Below are positions 6,239-6,653 of a stretch of DNA of 6,653 nt, piece by piece. This DNA comes from Thermoproteales archaeon (GTDB taxonomy: Archaea > Thermoproteota > Thermoprotei > Thermoproteales > Thermocladiaceae). Where the stretch lies: contig JAMOMD010000348.1 in NCBI GenBank assembly GCA_027068725.1, positions 1 through 6,653 of the forward strand, read 5' to 3'. The notes beneath the pieces were generated by a model, which was not told the DNA's origin, made no database searches, and was given only the letters and a program-made list of their open reading frames with translations. The position numbers and the translations under genes were made by a program. Numbering within the stretch: the first letter of the stretch is position 1; the number at the start of each line of letters is the position of its first letter.

Positions 6239-6653
6239 TTATCTACAGATCTTTTCTACAAGTGCTTTAGCGAAGTGCTGGCTTGCTTCTGGACCATTAG
6301 CAGTAACTATATTTCCACTTATTACAACGCTCTTTGATAATTCTACTATACCTCCGTGTTCTGATACATATTTTACGAGTATTGGAGCATTGTACATTGT
6401 TATCTTTGTTTCATGTAGTATTCCTGCGATTGCTAGGAAAGTTGGTGCTACACATATTGCACCAATAATCCTGTTATTTGTATAGAATTTTCTTACGAGA
6501 TCTACTACCGCGTTTACGTACGAGATTGATTTTGAGATATCTGAATGTAATGCCTTCAGGAAGACCGAGCACTCATGTATTAGCTTTACTATATTCGAAG
6601 TGTTCGCTATCTCACTATTTCTGTACAGGTAGTATAGTAGTGCGCAATACTCG
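6239..6653 (-). CDS. DJ-1/PfpI-like protein, C-terminal part, 5' end beyond window (possible frame disruption)
   Basis: The reverse-strand frame is open from the window edge to the TAA at 6241-6239, giving 137 residues. The last 90 or so fit the DJ-1/PfpI superfamily (cysteine hydrolases, chaperones or deglycase-like proteins): helix VVDLVRKFY, nucleophile elbow RIIGAICVAP with the cysteine codon at 6454-6452, then LAIAGIL and the closing SGNIVTANGPEASQHFAKALVEKI, matching the family's d-x-n-I-v-T-a-x-GP-x-x-a-x-eFa-x-x-lve pattern. The 71 residues from the Cys to the end agree with typical members. Upstream of the VVDLVRKFY helix the open frame does not show the family's LPGG loop; see the finding on another frame. 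The nearest start must lie outside the window, with about 35-40 residues missing. Substrate unknown. It is convergent with the DUF460-type gene, with only 5 bp between the stops. Confidence 0.75.
   Translation of the reverse strand, partial: EYCALLYYLYRNSEIANTSNIVKLIHECSVFLKALHSDISKSISYVNAVVDLVRKFYTNNRIIGAICVAPTFLAIAGILHETKITMYNAPILVKYVSEHGGIVELSKSVVISGNIVTANGPEASQHFAKALVEKICR
6515..6522. repeat. Tandem 4-bp duplication TACG-TACG inside the DJ-1-like gene
   Basis: The sequence TACGTACG (CGTACGTA on the coding strand) is two copies of a 4-mer. It sits exactly where the protein match appears to switch between two reading frames. Removing one copy joins the frames into a continuous DJ-1-like segment. 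It could be a recent duplication, a sequencing or assembly artefact, or chance. Confidence 0.35.

Noticed and set aside
1..6653. tRNA, rRNA, CRISPR array, insertion sequence or prophage genes
   Set aside because: Nearly all of the window is occupied by recognisable coding sequence; I saw no regularly spaced repeats, terminal inverted repeats, transposase motifs or cloverleaf-like sequence.

Overview
The window looks like chromosomal DNA of a thermophilic archaeon, most likely a crenarchaeote (Thermoproteota). This rests on an archaeal-type ABCE1 ribosome-recycling ATPase, a DUF460/COG2433-type protein (a family I know only from archaea), heavy use of AGA/AGG and ATA codons, and a TATA-like box in place of bacterial -35/-10 elements. 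I cannot fix the genus; Desulfurococcales-like is a guess. It is compact, gene-dense core genome. I see no mobile element, tRNA, rRNA or CRISPR array.

Layout. Bases 1-362 (+) are the C-terminal part of a thymidylate kinase cut by the window edge. It converges on, and overlaps by 28 bp, the end of a leftward gene run: ABCE1 (4184-2340), cobQ/cbiP cobyric acid synthase (2328-847) and a cobO-type corrinoid adenosyltransferase (850-335). Gaps in this run are 11 bp and then a 4-bp ATGA overlap, so the three genes are probably co-transcribed. CobO adds the adenosyl group to the corrinoid cobalt and CobQ then amidates adenosylcobyrinate a,c-diamide to adenosylcobyric acid, so the two are successive steps of B12 synthesis. 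ABCE1 splits post-termination ribosomes and has no obvious link to cobalamin.

Head-to-head with ABCE1, across a 90-bp spacer (4185-4274), is a rightward gene (4275-6233) for a 652-residue DUF460-type protein: two tandem RNase H/RuvC-like domains (the first apparently lacking its last acidic residue), a long coiled coil and a C-terminal domain. The spacer holds one near-symmetrical AT-rich box that could serve both directions, and a perfect 13-bp palindrome. Bases 6239-6653 (-) are the C-terminal part of a DJ-1/PfpI-like protein. Its open frame fits the family around and after the nucleophile cysteine but not before it, where another frame fits better, so a frameshift is possible.

The least-described element is the DUF460-type protein and its divergent pairing with ABCE1. 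Nothing here proves a new system. The remaining genes are recognisable housekeeping or cofactor genes.
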